Below, in pieces: positions 1-11,084 of a DNA stretch of 64,000 bases. A model generated the notes under the pieces. It searched no databases. It had not been told where the DNA came from and worked only from the letters and a program-made list of their open reading frames with translations. The number at the start of each line of letters is the position of its first letter. The stretch's first letter is position 1. A program made the translations under genes and the position numbers. Source of the DNA: Agrypnia vestita (lineage: Eukaryota > Arthropoda > Insecta > Trichoptera > Phryganeidae). The stretch covers positions 38,020 through 102,019 of the forward strand of contig JADDOH010001564.1 in NCBI GenBank assembly GCA_016648135.1. The letters run 5' to 3'.

Positions 1-279
1 ATAAAATTAATATAATCCAATTAATTTTGTCCATTCGCCTGTCGTTCCAGATATCCTGAGAAAAATTAAAGTAAGGAGTCTAGTATAAGACCAGGGTATA
101 CACAAACCTATCAAATGAATCAGAAAGACAGCTCCCTATTACTCCAAATTCCCACTTAGATATGCAAAGTCAAACATGATATGGTGATAAGATTTGGCCT
201 ACTCAAGAACTACCTTTACCGTTTCAAGAAAATTGATGAAGACTACGGATACATGCCATTACGGCCGAACTTTCACACA

Positions 280-505
280 AGAAAAAGATTTGTAACCTGT
301 TGATGTTTTGATGAGAACGTCAAAAAAGATTCTCCACACAAAGTCCCAAGAAGACGCAGCGTTGGTACACTCAAACTGCAATGGCTGAATGGAGTGCAGT
401 AAGATTGGAGGAGTATATATCAGGATAGAAGAAGATGGGAAGGAATGTTGAAGGAAGCCAAAGCCCACAATGGGCTGTGGAGCCACTGATGATGATGATG
501 TTTTG
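280..505 (+). pseudogene. non-LTR retrotransposon 3' end with TGA-repeat tail
   Basis: This is the last part of a LINE open reading frame. On the plus strand, about 421-489 reads QDRRRWEGMLKEAKAHNGLW followed by a stop, and the stop merges into a short (TGA)n tail at about 487-500. The pattern 'DR..W...+.EA..H.GL' directly before a microsatellite tail is typical of the extreme C-terminus of RTE-like and related insect LINEs. No reverse transcriptase core is present, so the copy is severely 5'-truncated. The C-terminal match and tail are seen directly. The clade is inference. Confidence 0.6.
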
Positions 506-1185
506 ATGTTTTTTCAGTACCCAAAGTCACAAACTGGATGCGACGTTCAGACAGAAGGAAGTCAGCTAGAGTAACATTACAAGCGTGACATAAAAACTTA
601 TCACTTAGAGAATGTAGTCAGAATATTAAAGATTATACATAATTAATCAGACAAAATCATAACAATATAAGAACCTAAAAGAAGGTCCTCACAGGTCCTA
701 CTCTTTCTGAGAGAGGTTACCCGTGGATCACTATCAACTATGAAAATTACGAAAGAGCTCCACGGACACCTCGCTTCTCTTCCAACAAATCTGACACCTA
801 AACTCCTATTGAAGTACTTTGTATATAGCAAGTAAGTCCAATAATTATTCCAGCTCTCATCTGAAAAAAGCAGGCTATTGAGAAGGTTAAAATTATTTAC
901 TAAGGGGACTGCAGGGGGCATGATAAAACAGATCAGATAAGTACCGCAACACGCAAAAAGCTCTCATCAATAAATCAATAACACTGAGATATGGGGAAGA
1001 CTAATAGACTGATGTCAAGATAGACCTGCAAGAGGTAGAGGGTAGTGTCCAGCAGATTATACCAGACAAAGACGATGTCATGGGATGAATGGCGCTCAAT
1101 TGTAGATTTCCGAGTCCCATAAAACCAAAATATCAGATCATGCATTTCACTATTCACGGCAAACGTAACATATATCGGAATATCT
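506..1185. other. intergenic, possible weak LINE remnant
   Basis: No gene is supported. The minus-strand reading frame at 643-921 matches nothing I recognise. Plus-strand text near 1020-1130 faintly resembles a LINE C-terminus, with DLQEVEG and, in another frame, EWRSIVDF. It needs frameshifts and is only a suspicion. Confidence 0.35.
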
Positions 1186-1189
1186 ATAC

Positions 1190-1340
1190 ACAGAATACGT
1201 GTCGCATCAATATTCTTACTATTTTCAAACTAAGCTAAACGCTTGTTTTGTGAAAATAGAACTAACTTGCTGGTGTCCTGAAATTGAGCTCGAACCTCTA
1301 GGTCTCGAATCACTACGCAAGAGTCATAAGTTTGTGTTTT
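1190..1340 (-). repeat. SINE family C, degraded copy
   Basis: The block that begins with GTCGCATCAATATTCTTAC and continues through TAAGCTAAACGCTTG matches the 3' body of the clearer SINE at 43078-43290 in reverse orientation. The tRNA-like head (about 1275-1335) has lost its B-box match, retaining only a form close to CTCGAACCTC. Mutations make this an old copy. Confidence 0.6.
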
Positions 1341-1439
1341 TGGAGAAAATTTGTAAATTTGTAAATTCATTTCTTATTTTTATTTCAATTTTGAAATCAA
1401 GATACTCGACTATATCCGGGATCGCAACCTAGCGAAAAT

Positions 1440-2205
1440 TTGGGGAAACAATTCATTTTCACTGTTACCTAATAAAAATTTGTACTGAGTACTTAGAGTG
1501 TACTTAGCAACAAACTTTGAACAGGCTCCATATTTCGGCGTTAAACAAAACAATTTTCCATTGAGGCAGGTTTAAGGGACTGACGGTATCAACGTCATAT
1601 TTCTTTGATGAAATTCTACATTTGCTGCAATTTCTCAAGACAAACACAAGCAATGAGCTAAAGTCCCCGGAAACATGATTGAATTACGTGCATCAGTTAA
1701 GCAAAGTGGGTACTCGACTTAATGAGATCATTAATCACAGAAGAAGCTCAAATTTTCGCAGCGAAACCAGGAATTAATATCAGCCAATGGAGGGGACGTA
1801 CTCCACGTAATGAATTGTCAAAACTTTAATGAACGTCGTGGAGCGGCAAAGCTGAATATCATATAATATACATTACTTTTCTCAAGGCGTCTCCCCGTCT
1901 TGCCTTGGATCGAGCTGTTGTAATTTCAACTAATTAGTGGAAAATTCATCCCAATTATGTAACAAGAGTTTTGAATATTCAGAACATTTTGATATTAACG
2001 CTAATCTCATAAATAAGCAACGATACATATTTATTAATTACAAGTACAAAAAAGCAAAAACTAATATTTTGATAACGTTGATTCTTGACGTGTGGAAAAC
2101 AAAATGTTGTACATATCTAAGGGAAATATAAATACTATTTAAAATAAGCAGCGTTATACAACAAAAAATATTTACAATTAATACCACATATTTTTAATAA
2201 AGATA
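1440..2205. other. intergenic, nothing recognised
   Basis: AT-rich sequence. Short reading frames such as 1937-2131 have low-complexity AT-driven composition and no recognisable domain. Confidence 0.5.
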
Positions 2206-2209
2206 AAAT

Positions 2210-2245
2210 ATAGAAATCTCGCAGAGACGAAGCTATTTATATGGG
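2210..2245 (+). repeat. repeat A, left fragment
   Basis: The text CGCAGAGACGAAGCTATTTA is the left part of the dispersed repeat A, compare 53040 and 58630. It stops abruptly where DD41D transposase sequence begins. Its missing middle and the right part resume at 3253. Confidence 0.7.
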
Positions 2246-3252
2246 ACCGGAGGGTTTAGATAGACCCAAAACTGTTAGAACACCCGAAAATTTAACGAGA
2301 GTGAGAGAAGCTATTGAACTGTCGCCTCGGCGCTCTGCTCGGAACCATGCAATTGCATTGGGTATTGCTGACCGCTCACGAAGGAGGATTTTGCATCAAG
2401 ACTTATCATTCCACCTCTACAAGATTATGATTGTCCAAGAGTTGAAACCTCCTGACTATGAAAACCTCATGAATCCTCCCAAGAAATGTTGAACGGAATG
2501 CATGCGAGGTCAACTTTTTTCAATAGTGACGAGGCCCACTTTCATGTGGAGTGGTGAATAAACAAAATTTTCGTTACTGGGCTGAAAATAACCCAAAGTA
2601 ACTTCACAAGAGACCTCTTCACTCCCCAAAAATTACTGTGTGGTGTGCGATTTCCAAATTTGGGGTGATTGGGCCATATTTTTTCGAGGAGAATGGACGA
2701 ACCGTGACTGTCAACGCTCAATGTTATGTTTCCATGTTGGAAAATTTTTTTGAAGCTCAATTGGAAGAACTAATGGAGGAAACAGATCTGGGAGATATCT
2801 TGTTTCAACAGTACGGTGCTACGACCCATACTGCTCGAGTTTCGATAGCAAAACTGCAACATTATTCACTGCGCGACTCGTCTCTCTGAGGGGTGACGTG
2901 GGATGGCCCGCGCGTTCACCTGATTTAAGCATTTAGGACTTTTTCCTGTGGAGCTATCTTAAGAGAAAAGTTTTCAAACATCGGCCTTACACCTTGGAAG
3001 AACTTAAGGATCGAATTCGGGAGGAAATCGCCGCTACGCCCATCGAGATGTACCAAAATGCAGCCGAAAACTTCAGAAATCACCTTCATCAATGTTTCGC
3101 TGCTGAGGGACATCATCTTTCTGATGTCATCTTTAAGACTTGATGCGTAAAACGGCGTGATGTACCAAATAAAATAAATTTCATTTCTGTAAGTTGCGTC
3201 GTTTTTTTTTAATAGCCCTTCAAAACTGCACTGTCTGTTTTGCCGCACCCTG
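2246..3252 (+). pseudogene. Tc1/mariner DD41D-type transposase, broken and left-truncated
   Basis: Remnant of a cut-and-paste DNA transposon of the IS630/Tc1/mariner superfamily. The N-terminal helix-turn-helix region (about 2250-2490) contains RPKTVRTPENLTRVREA and SPRRSARNHA. The first catalytic Asp is retained in SDEAHF (GAC at 2528-2530). The middle part contains VWCAISKFGVIGPYFFEENG. The second catalytic position is mutated: QQDGAT has become QQYGAT (TAC at 2812-2814). The third Asp is GAC at 2937-2939, before FF. The 125-nt distance between the last two implies 41 intervening residues after one single-base deletion, hence DD41D. Other lesions are a frameshift near 2485, another near 2885, and a TAG just before the last Asp. 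The right terminal repeat ends GCCGCACCCTG at 3252, followed by TA. No matching left repeat is visible, so the left end was deleted. It is inactive. Confidence 0.85.
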
Positions 3253-3425
3253 TACAATTTTTGAAAGTTATATATATGTTTTATATCAGTTTCTTTCATA
3301 TATTCAAATGGACTGTACTAGAGACATCTGTAGTCATTTATATGACACAGTAATGAATATTTCGTAGCGGGGTAATTGTACCTCTATATTTTTAAAGTGA
3401 AATATTTAGAAATATTATTTTAAAT
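3253..3425 (+). repeat. repeat A, right fragment
   Basis: Immediately after the transposon's terminal CCCTG and TA, the text AATTTTTGAAAGTTATATAT and then GACTGTACTAGAGACATCTG and CCTCTATATTTTTAAAGTG match the right half of repeat A (compare 58765-58915). The transposon therefore sits inside a repeat A copy. Confidence 0.75.
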
Positions 3426-3429
3426 GTAT

Positions 3430-6400
3430 ATGTTATATTTTTCATTACATTCATAACAGATAAAGATTTATTAACACATTGAAAGAATCAACATCTCAAT
3501 TCTGTAGCAGATTTTCTTAAATATTGTAGAGCTTTCATGAAATATGTTTACAAATTTAAGTCCTTGCCTAAACTAGGCCCGGAAATGTTTAATGAATTTG
3601 GTTATTTTTTGTTACATTTTTATTGTAAAAAATATGCCATCAAGGCTTTTTGAATAAGCTGAATCATGATTTTTTATGGCATTTATATATTTTGACTCAA
3701 TTTGTGTTTAAATTTTTCTTAATATATTACGGGATTTGTTAGGTATCTGCAAATAACACAGTGATCATTGTTCTAGTAAATATTACCTTATTATAATATT
3801 CTGCCAACAATTGGTTATCCTTGTATTTTAGAGTAGGTATGTAAATTTTTATCCTTATTTTTTTGATAAAAAATTAAATTGTGTACCTCCGTGCAAGCTT
3901 ATAACAATTTTATAAAACTGCGGAAAATGAGAATTAAATAGCATTAACTAACTTTACGACCTTCTACACGGTTCCGTAGCTCGACTTATGGATAGCTGTA
4001 CCGTACCGTAAACAATTTATTAAATTCGGGCATTTAATATAACTTGATATGGCAGTTACTTTGTGGTGCAAAATGATAATTTTCATTTACATTAAATTGA
4101 TCTTTGTAATTAACACACCTTGAGTGTAAGGATAATTCAAGAATAAAAACACAAGAATAAGAACACAAGAACACAACAAGAACAAAAACACCAAAAAACA
4201 ATAACAAGACTAAGACACCAGAACAAGAATAAAAACGCAGTTGTTTAAAGAACAATACCTTCTCAGAATTGGCCACATAATTAGTTCCAACCATTACTTT
4301 GAAATCATAGAATCAAAGATTAAAATTACTCCACTCCAACATCCATTTTTAAAATAGAAATACAATATTTCCGAAGTTGTTCCCATATTCTCAGATCTCA
4401 ATAAGTATTTTTTATTGAAGCCTGTAAAATTCAATTAAAAATACAAAGGGTTGTAAATATGAATAGAAAACATTCATATCCATAAAACTACCGATAAATT
4501 CTACTAAACGACACATTATTTCAAGATTACGCTTTCTCTGATATTTTAGTGCTAATTCAATAGGGTTGGTGGTCAGTGGTGTTTAACGCTTAAATGATAT
4601 CAATTTGGTAAATCGATGCGGTCTTTGTTAATTTTGGTTTAATGAAGTCTCCGCTGCGTGGATGGTGTTAATTAAATAAAGGCTAGTGAAAACGTCCAGA
4701 AGGGTGACGTGAAATATTGGAAGTTTTCCAAAGCGGAGGCTAACGGAGAAGTTAATTAAGAAGTCAGAAAGCAAATCAGCTGTGTAATCATAAAGTTTTA
4801 CAGTTTTTTGATCAGATTTTCAAATTAACTCGCCGCTTAAGCTAGAGGAAGATTGAGGTAACTCATAAAGGAGAGACTACTGTATAATAGTTATAATATA
4901 TTTGATTAAAAATAATTCATATGAATCATAAGAATAATTCAAGCTATGAAACAAGAAAGTGTACCTATAAGGTTTGTTGGAAATACAACTAAACGACGGA
5001 AAACCAGGAAGTGAACGTGTCTTAGCATTTCATCCACTTGTCGATCTCCAGGTTTCCGTTGCTTCCGTAGGTGGACTGTATCATTAAGGGTTTATATCAA
5101 TTCATTTACAGGCACACGAGCTTCAAGGCTTGTAAATCGGAGCTTTACTGCCCGCCGTTCCGTATTTGAAATTCTCCAACCAACTGACGCTGTGCGATGT
5201 GGAAGGAGAAAAGGGACACAAATTATTCCGTTAAAGCAGTTTTAGCATAATATTTTAAACAGACTGATGCATACATAAGTACCTGCCGTTTTTATAACGA
5301 CGTTTTTTCGTGAATTTAGCGATTAATTGGCTTTTGTCAGATGATAAGGTTAGAAAATTAAAACGCCCATCGAAAATCATACACATACGCGCCACTGAGT
5401 CATTTCACGATCTCAATGATGAAGGGACGATTAGTGAAAGGACACGCCGAGAGTTATTTGTTCGCATTAAAGCCGATGAGGCCAGCTTAGACGATAAGTC
5501 AGGAGGAGGACCAGGAGGATTTGGAAGAGGACGAAAGTTGTACCACTAGGACGCTGGGCACTCTTCATCCACGTTATCACCGTTTTCCAAGTATATGGAA
5601 AGTGGTATTTGACGTTGATGGTGATTATATAATGACCCCGCTACAATTATGCATCAACCTAAAAAAACTGAGATGGACACGGAACCATATACCATATATC
5701 AGGAATAAAGTATTATTAAAAATAACTAAAAATTATGAAAAATGAAATAAATTCCACACAAATACAATTTGAATCAGCATCTACATTCCAAAAGAGCTGG
5801 ACATGTAGAGAGTAGGTAAGTTCTGAAATAAGCACAGAGCCCAACAGGATCGAAACCGAGGGGAATAACGAGACGGAGTAGCTGGATGTATCGAGACAGG
5901 TCTGCAAGAATTAGGCGAGTACCCAGCATCTGGACCACAAAGGCGATTTTAAGGGATGGATGCCATTCTACTCTGACTAAGTTACATGACGAACTCACGA
6001 AGCCCTTTAAGAAATAAAGATCTACACCAATTGTCATCTACATAAAGTGTAGCGGATTGCGTTAGTTGCTTTGTAATAATTAGTTTTTATTAATTTACTA
6101 TATATTTAAGACGGCTGTATTGATTTTTTTATTTTCAGTTGTAATTATTATATATAAATATATTTAAAATATTGCTTTAAATTTATAAAAGAAGTGGTTG
6201 AGCACCTAACAAAGGTGCTTCAAGTTTCTTTATATAGGGAGGAAAAATGTGGCTATGCATATATAATATTTCTATGCATTCATTTTTTCTGAGGGCGTAA
6301 CTGAGTACAATCAAATATTAATAAGGGTTGCGCTGAAGCCTTAGTTAACAGATTTTAACTTCTAATGTTTTTCTTTACTAGACTAGCTAACCTTCCTCAC

Positions 6401-7475
6401 CGAAGGTAGAACGAGACAAATACAGCACATATTTTCATATACATATACCGTTTTTTTATTATATAGACATATTTTTGTGTTCTGACGCCATGTTTATATG
6501 AGACAAAAGTCTATCTATGCACATCTACAGAAAAAAAACGGATTTTCGGAAAATAACGTTTGTGTATTGCTTTTAGGAATTATTAAACTAAGGTAGTTTT
6601 ACAATTGTTGGTATAACATTAGAATACATTAAGGCAAAACAATGTATAACTAAAACTTTAGAAATACGAAAATGTAAACATAAGTATAAACAATTTAAAT
6701 TTCTTAATTTACAGGCTTCACGCATTGCGTAAACTTATTTTGTGGACAGTGTCATTATCAAATTTCTAACGAGCCTTCCGTCCATGACGGCTAAGTGACT
6801 CATTAAAACCCTAACAGGCATTATTACACTTACACATTGTACGTACTAACACTTACAAATAGGCTAATAGAATCCACATATGAAATTGAATATACCTCTT
6901 CGACGGAAATATGCCATAATGGTATGCACGCATGAGTTTTGTAGGTAATTTGTTTTCAAGTTGGCAGGAATGTTCAAAAGAACAACAACCGCAAAACGAA
7001 TTTCTCCTAGTTTTCTGATTATATCAAGTTGACACAGAAAAGTTGGTTTCAATAGACGACAAAAAGTTGTATGTGGCGCCATTTCAAGGATAAAATATAA
7101 AGCGCAAATGGGTTCAAAGACATTTTATTTATAAAGTGCTTTTCAAATGAGTGTAGACTGATAAATGGATTTCAATCTCGTATGGAAAAATGTCAAATAA
7201 GGTTAATAAATCAACTCTCAGTATCAAACAACTCAGGGTAAATTTTACAATCAAAATATTTGAACTGAATATTTCATTATTTTATCAGTTAATTGGTGGG
7301 AGTTGAACAAAAAAAATTAACTTGTTAATATTGTTTTTCTTTTATTTAAGTATTCCGAGTTAATTAATTCAATTTTCAAATAAACCTTTTTTTTATTTAA
7401 AATATGCTAGACACCTGAAAGGTCTATGGATAACATATATCATAATAGTTCGATATAATAATGTAATAATAATGA
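3430..7475. other. long intergenic stretch, no supported gene
   Basis: Mostly AT-rich unique sequence. At 4135-4235 there is a purine-rich simple repeat built from AAGAACAC-like units. Its complement gives the spurious hydrophobic frame at 4034-4294. The frame at 5310-5549, ending in a Gly-rich stretch (GGGPGGFGRGR), matches no family I know. Sequence at 5770-6040 may be a decayed LINE C-terminus, but only isolated words support this. A small hairpin with AGCACC/GGTGCT arms lies near 6200. Confidence 0.5.
4135..4235. repeat. A-rich simple repeat (AAGAACAC-like)
   Basis: Degenerate tandem array of AAGAACAC / AAGAATAA words, lacking C and T runs on this strand. It is a microsatellite-type tract with no coding value. 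Confidence 0.7.
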
Positions 7476-7479
7476 GAAC

Positions 7480-8175
7480 ACAAAGTCTTTTGTTATATTT
7501 GGCTGAGTTTTTTTGTCACTTCTATTTTGAAATTGTTAGTATTCAATTGTTTTGTCTGTTGTGCTAGGTCGTTGTATAATTTTAATCCTTTGCAAATTAG
7601 TCGTGATTGTCCTGTTTTTGTTTTGGCTTAAGTTGTAGTTTTAGTGTAGTTTTGTAGTATATATAATAGTAGTAAGTGGTAGTTTTGAGCCATTCTTGTA
7701 ATTTACGAATTTTGTGTAATTTAATGTCTTGCATTTCGCCATTTGCTAGCTTGTGAATGAGTTTTCGTGTTTCAATTTTTGTAATGTTATCAACGTTTAA
7801 TTGCTGTGTTACTCGATAAACCGTTTCAGTTGATGTCAGGTATTTAATATTCTAGACCATTTTCAGTATTATATTTTGTTGTCGTTGAAGTCTGTTTAGG
7901 TTCGTCTTGTTTCCGGTTCCCCAGAAGGGTATCACATACCCTATTCTACTCCTAACGTATGCCTCGTACATAAGAATTTTTATGGTCTTCGATGTGATTT
8001 CGTAGAATTGTAATTAGTAGAATAGGCTAATCAGTAGGTATAGTAATATAGTCAATTACTTGTCTATATGAATGGTCCATTTGAGGTGTCTGTCTGGGAT
8101 GAGTATTTTGTATATTCTAATTCAGAGAGTGTTTCGTTGTGTATTTTTGTGTCTATTTTGTACTATTTTTACCTA
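7480..8175 (-). pseudogene. non-LTR retrotransposon, C-terminal reverse-transcriptase region
   Basis: On the minus strand a long nearly open frame runs from about 7990 down to 7640. It reads YEAYVRSRIGYVIPFWG, then NLNRLQRQQNIILKMV, a single TAG, then NIKYLTSTETVYRV. These are the standard post-catalytic words of Jockey/CR1-like LINE proteins: the 'Y.A.+.S.I.Y....WG' region and the 'LQ+.Q' helix. Higher coordinates (8040-8175) continue in other frames with PRQTPQMDHSYRQVIDYI-like text, so the copy carries frameshifts. The palm motifs with catalytic aspartates are not in this fragment. It is a dead 5'-truncated copy. A 19-base word of it (ATGCCTCGTACATAAGAAT) recurs near 33152. Confidence 0.75.
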
Positions 8176-8179
8176 CGGA

Positions 8180-9095
8180 TAACAGTATGATAACTTTTAT
8201 TAGTATCTAAAATCATTATTATTAATAACCTTTATTTTAATTCTAAGCAATCCTACTCTCATACGCTTAAAATACTAAGTCCAGTTTGTTTTTAAATGTG
8301 GTTAAAATAAAGTTTTAATTATTTTATTTATAAAATAATTTTTTGACATTTTAGGAATCCCCATAAAGAATTTATTCGAAAGTAATTTAAAAGTCACCAA
8401 AAAATGTAAATACTATTTTTATGGATATTTTTCTTACGTAAAATGTAAAAGTATATCGGGGACGTATATTGCACTTGAGTAAAAAAATCTGTGCACTTAA
8501 AAATTCTGTGACATAATACAATAAAGAACGCATATTTAAATATGCCAAACTCATCTCTCGTGATGAAATCTGAAATTTCGGGAGCAAAGCCCAGTAGATC
8601 AATTTCCACATAAATTTCGAAATCTGATTTTAGTACGTAATACGAAATTTAATAATAGTAAATTAGCCAATTGAATTAATTAGCCAAATTAACAAGTAAA
8701 TTAGCCAATTTGCTACTCAATCGAAAACTCGGCTTATTAACTACCTAATATTCTAAGAACGAGAGAATTTTAGTGAAAATGCACATCCCTCAGAGATTTC
8801 TTGAAAGGATTTCACTTTGGCTTGGAGTTGCGGGTATGATACTTTCTCTTCTATTAAATCCCGAAACTTCAACTTGCTAAAAGTTTTGTTTTCATGAACG
8901 TACTTTTTGATAGTCAATAATATATAGTAGAATACCTGGGCGACATTTAGGCTGCCAAAATTTAAAAACAGAAAAATGTTTACTAAGTTTGTGATGTTTT
9001 AATATACCTATCAACCTATTTGTTTTTCAAAAATATTTTTATACCATTTAGATATTTCTTAATACGATTACAAATCGTGTTGTGAATCAAAAATA
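8180..9095. other. intergenic, nothing recognised
   Basis: AT-rich sequence. Overlapping minus-strand frames near 8387-8611 are shadows in low-complexity sequence. No domain or repeat match found. Confidence 0.5.
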
Positions 9096-9102
9096 ATAAT
9101 TT

Positions 9103-9300
9103 CGTTGTTTGTACGTCTGTCCGTCCATATGTCTGTCTCGTCTGTCCGTCAGTAATTTCGTGTAACGTCCGCAATTTCGTTTGAATTCACGGTTAAAAAA
9201 ACAAATTAAACGGCCGGAGATGGGGCTTGAACCCCGGGCCAACTAACCAGAACCAGCCGCTTTCGCACGTTACTACCGCCACCTTTCCGAGGACCGCCAA
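9103..9300 (-). repeat. SINE family B copy (tRNA-like head, GACAGACGG tail)
   Basis: In reverse orientation this shares GGCCCGGGGTTCAAGCCCCA-type head sequence (plus-strand form at 9215-9245) and the following GGCCGTTTAATTTG with 25107-25330 and 46203-46385. The head contains a B-box-like GGTTCAAGCCC (on the minus strand), a hallmark of tRNA-derived SINEs transcribed by RNA polymerase III. The 3' part contains degenerate GACGGACAGAC repeats at 9105-9155. Several mismatches between copies show age. Confidence 0.75.
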
Positions 9301-9309
9301 AAAGATATT

Positions 9310-10325
9310 ATAAATATATACAAGAGCTTAGCAAAGATGTAAACCAATATTCCGTCATTTTGACGGTTTACAGCTAGTAGTTTTATAAATTATGAAAGTT
9401 GGTATTTACCCGATTTACAGTTCCCCTTGTGGCTCACAAGATGTCGTTTTAAGAAATCGCATTTTTTCAAAACACCTGCTCGTTACCCGAGATGTCTTGC
9501 GTTTATTTTGCCTCTCTAGAATATTCTGTAAGTGCGTGATTCATCCGGACTTTTCTGAGCGTTCCGAGACGAGAATACTAGAATTTTCCGAAATATCTAA
9601 AGTCTACTCGACAATGCTTTTCTGGAATATTTTTTGCCATAACAAAACAGCAGATTGACGATGTATTTTTGAAAAATTTGACGAGCAAAATATTGGATCT
9701 AAATTACAAAATTTGTGTTAAAAATGCCGTAAATTTTTTCAAGCAAAAATGTTAACCCTCAAATATCAAAAATTATATGGAAGACTGAATGTAAAAGGAT
9801 TACGCAATATTGAGTAAGTTTGTGTGGTATTATGATTATTCCACCGAGATATGGCTCGAGCGCCTATTGTCTTTTCATTCCGATTTCAGAACTCACGCGA
9901 TGCTCCTAGACCTTGGGCCCAGCGAGTCTCCGATGCGATAGCTGAAGCCATATCTTCACGGAAAACGTCGCTTTCAGCGCTAACCCATCGGGCGCGAGCG
10001 ACGCCCTTGCCAGGAAAACTGACAGTTTCATTAAAGCATTCTTATTCCAAGTATTCTTGATACTAATTAATTTTATGGTAGCAATTTCTACTTTGTAATG
10101 ATGAAAAAAATTATCTCAAACATGGATTATGAATGCGAATAGTCATATTCTATAAGTTGGCAATATAATTTTATGGAAAAAAGCATGGACGCTTACTGAA
10201 AAATTGATAAGGCGACTTGAAGCTTTAGAAATGTGAATCTATAGAGTTATATAGGTATATACCTAAATATGCTTTTTAACTGTGCTATTATACATATTTT
10301 TTGTTACTATCCATGCATATGATTT
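9310..10325. other. intergenic with a GC-richer patch
   Basis: The segment 9850-10030 is GC-richer than its surroundings and open in one frame on the plus strand (MARAPIVFSFRFQNSRDAPR...). I recognise no domain, start context or splice structure, so I do not call a gene. Confidence 0.4.
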
Positions 10326-10329
10326 TTTA

Positions 10330-10605
10330 TATATATTACTTTACTTTACTTTCTTAATTGATTTTGTATTATACAATATATACTGTTCTTATTATCCACA
10401 TTTTATATTTATATACTCAATTAATTCATTAATTAATCTTATAGTTATATAGTATTTTGTTGTATATCTTTATTATTTTTTGTTCTCACTATATTGTTCA
10501 GCTGCTCATCTCGGCACAGGTTCTTCCTAGTGAGATGAGCGGCTCCATCTCTATGTCATGTAACAAGATGAAGATAAATAAATAAAATAAAAAAAATAAA
10601 AAATA
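10330..10605 (+). repeat. LINE 3' UTR with terminal hairpin and A-rich tail
   Basis: AT-rich tract followed by a perfect 10-bp inverted repeat (GCTCATCTC ... GAGATGAGC, 10501-10541) and then an A-rich tail with ATAAATAAATAAAATAAA from about 10570. The layout matches the 3' ends at 15130-15275 and 18430-18600, and suggests a LINE 3' UTR with a hairpin recognised by its reverse transcriptase. The coding part is absent. Confidence 0.5.
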
Positions 10606-10674
10606 AAAATGAAAGAATTTGTGTTTACGGTTCGGATGAATAAAGAAAAGTAAGTAATTAAAACAATCTAAATC

Positions 10675-10890
10675 TAAATCTTGGACATGTGACGGAACAT
10701 CCAGAGAAATACGAGATCTCGTATCTCATAATGAAGGTAAAGGTTGCCGAATGTCAGGGCTCTGGAAGAAGAACATCGTAGCCGAAAAACCTAAGAAAGT
10801 GGTTTGGCCAGTTTACTGTAGAGCTTATTCCGGGCCGCAGTAAATAAAATGATGATAGCTAATGTTAGTATTAATTTCTTTGGGGGTAAC
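10675..10890 (+). pseudogene. LINE reverse-transcriptase C-terminal fragment
   Basis: Plus-strand translation reads LGHVTEHPEKYEISYLIM, then a basic segment GSGRRTS, a TAG, then PKNLRKWFG, and after frame slips NKMMIANVSI. 'LGHV.R..+YE.L.LI..GK..G+RG.GRR..SWL+NLR.WF' and the terminal 'MIANVR' are recurrent C-terminal words of insect endonuclease-reverse-transcriptase LINEs. It is short, broken and 5'-truncated. Confidence 0.65.
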
Positions 10891-11084
10891 CCGCGTCAAA
10901 ATCTGATCCTCAGAAGTATCATTCGTCAACCGACGTTGCGCCTGAATCACAACATGCATCTTCAGGGTGCCTTGTTAATAAATTTCCGTCACGAGGGGCA
11001 GTCTGAGCACGTCCGTTCGTATCGAAAGCTTATTACCAAGTGAGGTCTCGCAATTCAAAAACTAAATTTGGATATTTCGGTCAT

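Noticed and set aside
5310..5549. Gly-rich C-terminal frame as a small RNA-binding protein
   Set aside because: Only a short GGGPGGFGRGR tail, no RNA-recognition motif or other domain, and no splice or start context.
5770..6040. LINE C-terminus remnant
   Set aside because: Only isolated words fit after several frame changes; not strong enough to list as a feature.
9851..10060. 69-codon frame in GC-richer DNA
   Set aside because: No recognisable domain, no exon signals and no similarity known to me; recorded as an intergenic patch only.
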